This document shows, piece by piece, positions 61,413 through 64,000 of a DNA stretch of 64,000 bases (the first letter of the stretch is position 1; each line of letters begins with the position of its first letter). Source of the DNA: Bacillota bacterium (GTDB taxonomy: Bacteria > Bacillota > JADQBR01); NCBI GenBank assembly GCA_016278515.1, contig JADQBR010000028.1:1-64000 (forward strand). Reading direction: 5' to 3'. The translations under genes were made by a program, and so were the position numbers. Below the pieces are notes generated by a model that saw only the letters and a program-made list of their open reading frames with translations, did no database searches and was not told the DNA's origin.

Positions 61413-64000
61413 TTATAACACTCCTTCACTTTTTAACCAGCCGGTAACGTAGTCCCTCTGTTCCTTTTCCTCGTCAATTTCCCCTGCCAGCACTGCTGTT
61501 TCAAGGGCGAATAAACTTTTAGCATAAATAGGGCCGGGCTTTATCCCCAAACTTCTTAAGAAATTACCATTGACAGCGATTTTATCCTTGATGACTGCTC
61601 GTCTGGCAACATAATCAAATATCTGCTCAACCAGCTGTCTCTCCTTAAGAGTACACAGTTCTACTGCCAGTTCTTCCTCAGAATAACTGTGTAATAATGT
61701 ATGAAGTTCTTTTAAAGAATGTTCCTTTAATTCCTTTAAAGCAACTTTATCTTGGTCTTCCAGGCATCCCTCGATGAACAAACGATGTTCCTTAGCTATA
61801 GATAATTCCTTCAACCATGCAACAGCCTTATCTCTTTCTATCTGTTTCAGGATAATGGTTATATAAATAAGCCAAATTTTTATTACTACACCCGCATTTT
61901 GTAACCTTGTAGTCACTTCTACTACTCCTTCTAGGTTTCCTTCCAACTCCCTATTCCATTCTAACCCAGGAACAATTTGACGCCAAATTTCAAGCTGTCC
62001 TAAACGCCGGAAAACCTTGACCGCCTTGTTTTCTTTGAAAATCAACTTCAATTCTGTCCATATTCGGTCGACACTAATATTTTTAAGACTTTCCTCTAAT
62101 ATTGCGTGACCCATGACATATAAAGTTTGAGACTCAATCTCAAAACCATAACGCTGTTCAAACCTAATTGCCCGCAATATTCTGGTGGGGTCTTCGATAA
62201 AACTTATATTATGTAATATGCGCAAGCGTCTTTCCTGCAAGTCGTCATAGCCGCAAAAGAAGTCCAGCAATTCACCGAAATGTTCAGGGTTCAATTGAGC
62301 AGCCATGGCATTAATTGTAAAGTCCCGCCGGTAAAAGTCTTCCTTAAGGCTGGTTTCCTCCACAACAGGCAGGGCTGCGGGATACTCATAAAACTCTTTT
62401 CTCGCAGTAGCAAAATCAACCTTCAACCCATCTTCAAGTGTTACGGTAGCAGTCTGGAATTTTTCATGCACTACCAAACGGCCTTGGTAGCTTTGGGCAA
62501 CTGCTGCAGCCAATTCCGGTGCATTACCTTCTACTACGACATCGAAATCCAAATTGGGCACCCCCAGCAGCACATCTCTCACTACGCCACCCACAAGATA
62601 AGCACCCCAGTTATTTTCGTCAGCCATTCGCCCAATTCCTTTAAGTAGTTCCAGGTATTCAGCTTTCAAATGCCTTGCTAATAGCTTTGGTAAATAAGGC
62701 TTATTGTCTATGGCGCACTGATTTAAATACAAAGTATTAAACGGGTGGGTATAATCGCCTCCGTGCAGTGTACGCAGCACATCACTGCGAGATACGATAC
62801 CGATAATTTTGTCTTCCCGTACTACAGGTAATCGCCCTATGTCATCATGCACCATCATCCGCTGTATTTCCGGCAGGGGGGTTTGAGGCGAAACAGTTAC
62901 TAATTCCCTGCTCATAAAACCCTTAACCGGGGCGTGACCCAACCCATGATGCAATGCCTTATCTACATCCCGCCGAGAGACCATCCCCACTAACTTATCC
63001 TCATCTCTAACAGGCATTCCGGTATGTCCGTAGCGCAGCATCGATTTGCCGGCTTCGCTAATGGTGGTTCTAGGCGACAGCACCTTGACTGGATGAGACA
63101 TAATTTTTTCCGCAGTTAATGTCGGTTGAATAATCTCATTTAAGTATGTTACTAACTTATCATAGGTACGATCCAACCCCATATCTTTTACAGTGGCTGC
63201 CGCCGCCTTAAAGTGACCGCCACCGTCGAATTTAGCCATTATCCGATTCATGGGAACACAGTCAACTCTTGTTCTTCCCACCAGATGAACCTTTTTCTCC
63301 ATAGCTGCCACGCTGATAACAGAATCAGCGCCGGTAATTTCTAACAACTTGCTGGTAAGAAACGCCAGACCACCTATGTACTTTTCCACTGTCACAGTAC
63401 TAATTAAAACTAGAATTCCGTTAACCCAGTGTTCTTCTGCCTTGTTAATCAAACTGTTGAACAAGTCCTGCTGCTCCTCACTCAACCTACGCTCCATGAA
63501 ATCGCCCACAAGTTGGAGGTTTGCACCTTTTTCCAAAAGAAAAGCTACCATACGAACATCCCGAGGGGTGGTGCTTTGAAAGGTTAAACTTCCGGTATCT
63601 TGATAAATGCCCAGCGCAAAAATTGTCGCTTCATAAGGGGAAATAGCCAAATTATCCTTGACTAACTTTTCCACCAAAAGAGTGGTTGCTGCACCAACAT
63701 TTTCAATTTGTTTCATAGTACAATCTATAGAATTGCTATCCGGATGGTGATCATAAATAAAGATTTCCTTGGCACTGTCCATAATCCAACTTAAATCCCC
63801 CAACTGCTTTGAGTAATTGGTATCGACAATAATTACTCTGGTTAATTCCTGACGGGGCAGTTGGTTGGAGTATAAAAAAGGAATCGTGTCTTTATAGAGA
63901 GCTAGAAACTCCTGCACAGACGGATCAGGTTTCCCGGAAATAACCAGCTTTGCCCTAGGATACAATTTTTTCGCAGCCACCATGGCGGCCAGTGCATCAA
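61413..64000 (-). CDS. CCA tRNA nucleotidyltransferase with DHH and CBS domains (5' end outside window)
   Basis: The 862 or more visible residues have these domains in order: a DHH/DHHA1 phosphoesterase-like domain (about 1-300, with IFIYDHHPDSNS and FDGGGHFKAAAA), two CBS repeats (about 310-430, DEDKLVGMVSRRDVDKA and DIGRLPVVREDKIIGIVSR), then a poly(A)/CCA polymerase domain (YLVGGVVRDVLLG, the DFDVVVEG metal site and REFYEYPAAL). The fused DHH-CBS-CCA layout is known from Firmicutes and Deinococcus-like groups, where the polymerase adds A or CCA to tRNA. The frame remains open to the right edge (DALAAMVAA), so the start codon lies beyond the window. Confidence 0.9.
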   Translation of the reverse strand, partial: DALAAMVAAKKLYPRAKLVISGKPDPSVQEFLALYKDTIPFLYSNQLPRQELTRVIIVDTNYSKQLGDLSWIMDSAKEIFIYDHHPDSNSIDCTMKQIENVGAATTLLVEKLVKDNLAISPYEATIFALGIYQDTGSLTFQSTTPRDVRMVAFLLEKGANLQLVGDFMERRLSEEQQDLFNSLINKAEEHWVNGILVLISTVTVEKYIGGLAFLTSKLLEITGADSVISVAAMEKKVHLVGRTRVDCVPMNRIMAKFDGGGHFKAAAATVKDMGLDRTYDKLVTYLNEIIQPTLTAEKIMSHPVKVLSPRTTISEAGKSMLRYGHTGMPVRDEDKLVGMVSRRDVDKALHHGLGHAPVKGFMSRELVTVSPQTPLPEIQRMMVHDDIGRLPVVREDKIIGIVSRSDVLRTLHGGDYTHPFNTLYLNQCAIDNKPYLPKLLARHLKAEYLELLKGIGRMADENNWGAYLVGGVVRDVLLGVPNLDFDVVVEGNAPELAAAVAQSYQGRLVVHEKFQTATVTLEDGLKVDFATARKEFYEYPAALPVVEETSLKEDFYRRDFTINAMAAQLNPEHFGELLDFFCGYDDLQERRLRILHNISFIEDPTRILRAIRFEQRYGFEIESQTLYVMGHAILEESLKNISVDRIWTELKLIFKENKAVKVFRRLGQLEIWRQIVPGLEWNRELEGNLEGVVEVTTRLQNAGVVIKIWLIYITIILKQIERDKAVAWLKELSIAKEHRLFIEGCLEDQDKVALKELKEHSLKELHTLLHSYSEEELAVELCTLKERQLVEQIFDYVARRAVIKDKIAVNGNFLRSLGIKPGPIYAKSLFALETAVLAGEIDEEKEQRDYVTGWLKSEGVL

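Overview
The window looks like the chromosome of an endospore-forming, low-to-moderate GC Firmicute of class Clostridia, in the Desulfotomaculum/Peptococcaceae neighbourhood. The evidence is spoIVA, spoIIP, spmA/spmB, a dacF-like carboxypeptidase, ytfJ/gerW, the YIEGIA pair, S-layer homology domains and an IspH-ribosomal protein S1 fusion. The genus is inference. Apart from the first 9.4 kb and a few small units, nearly every gene is on the minus strand.

Positions 58-9435 hold a decayed integrated element in a proline tRNA gene. The intact tRNA-Pro(GGG) is at 9359-9435. A second copy of its 3' half plus downstream hairpin lies at 58-140, so the roughly 9.2 kb between them is bounded by an 83-bp imperfect direct repeat. 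Inside are remnants: a subtilase, an amidase-SLH-trypsin-like fusion, a terminase large subunit cut beside an IS1182-type transposase tail, a phage-type sigma-like factor and a three-Cys-motif partner protein. A few small intact genes and one lipoprotein gene remain. I see no integrase.

The core region, read leftwards along the minus strand from the right edge, contains these blocks. (1) A CCA-adding/DHH/CBS protein (running off the edge), an M50 protease, trpS, scpA and scpB. (2) A MetP-like Na+ transporter with its 33-residue MetS-like subunit, a DUF2953 protein and ytfJ. (3) dacF, spmA and spmB, converging on plus-strand rluB. (4) A stress-type protein, a zinc ribbon, cobO, ilvC and a BaiN-type flavoprotein. 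(5) A long aromatic amino acid and isoprenoid run: HutP-like, aroH, a TrpF-like protein, aroF, pheA, tyrA, aroA, cmk, plsC, ispH-rpsA, fni, an Fe-S flavoprotein, an MBL hydrolase and a phosphoesterase. (6) A plus-strand pair of secreted/SLH surface proteins. (7) DUF1614, spoIIP, YIEGIA, its small partner and two DUF3189 genes. (8) A DUF512 radical-SAM-like protein, der, plsY, gpsA and spoIVA. (9) ribD-ribE-ribBA-ribH behind an FMN riboswitch. (10) metY behind a SAM-I riboswitch. (11) An ACT protein, hom, thrC, thrB and lysC, ending beside tRNA-Pro.

The most unusual signal is a dispersed family of intergenic repeat islands built from an 8-base unit, AGTTGG followed by two variable bases. Most islands are organised as large imperfect palindromes around a TTTAAA-like centre. 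Seven occur between 9.5 and 58.5 kb, none in coding sequence and none in the integrated element. Other points of note are an isopentenyl-diphosphate isomerase whose only full-length start appears to be ATA, a TrpF-like protein lacking its catalytic Cys, a HutP-like RNA-binding protein heading the aromatic cluster, and a second palindromic family with a GCTCACCTG core.
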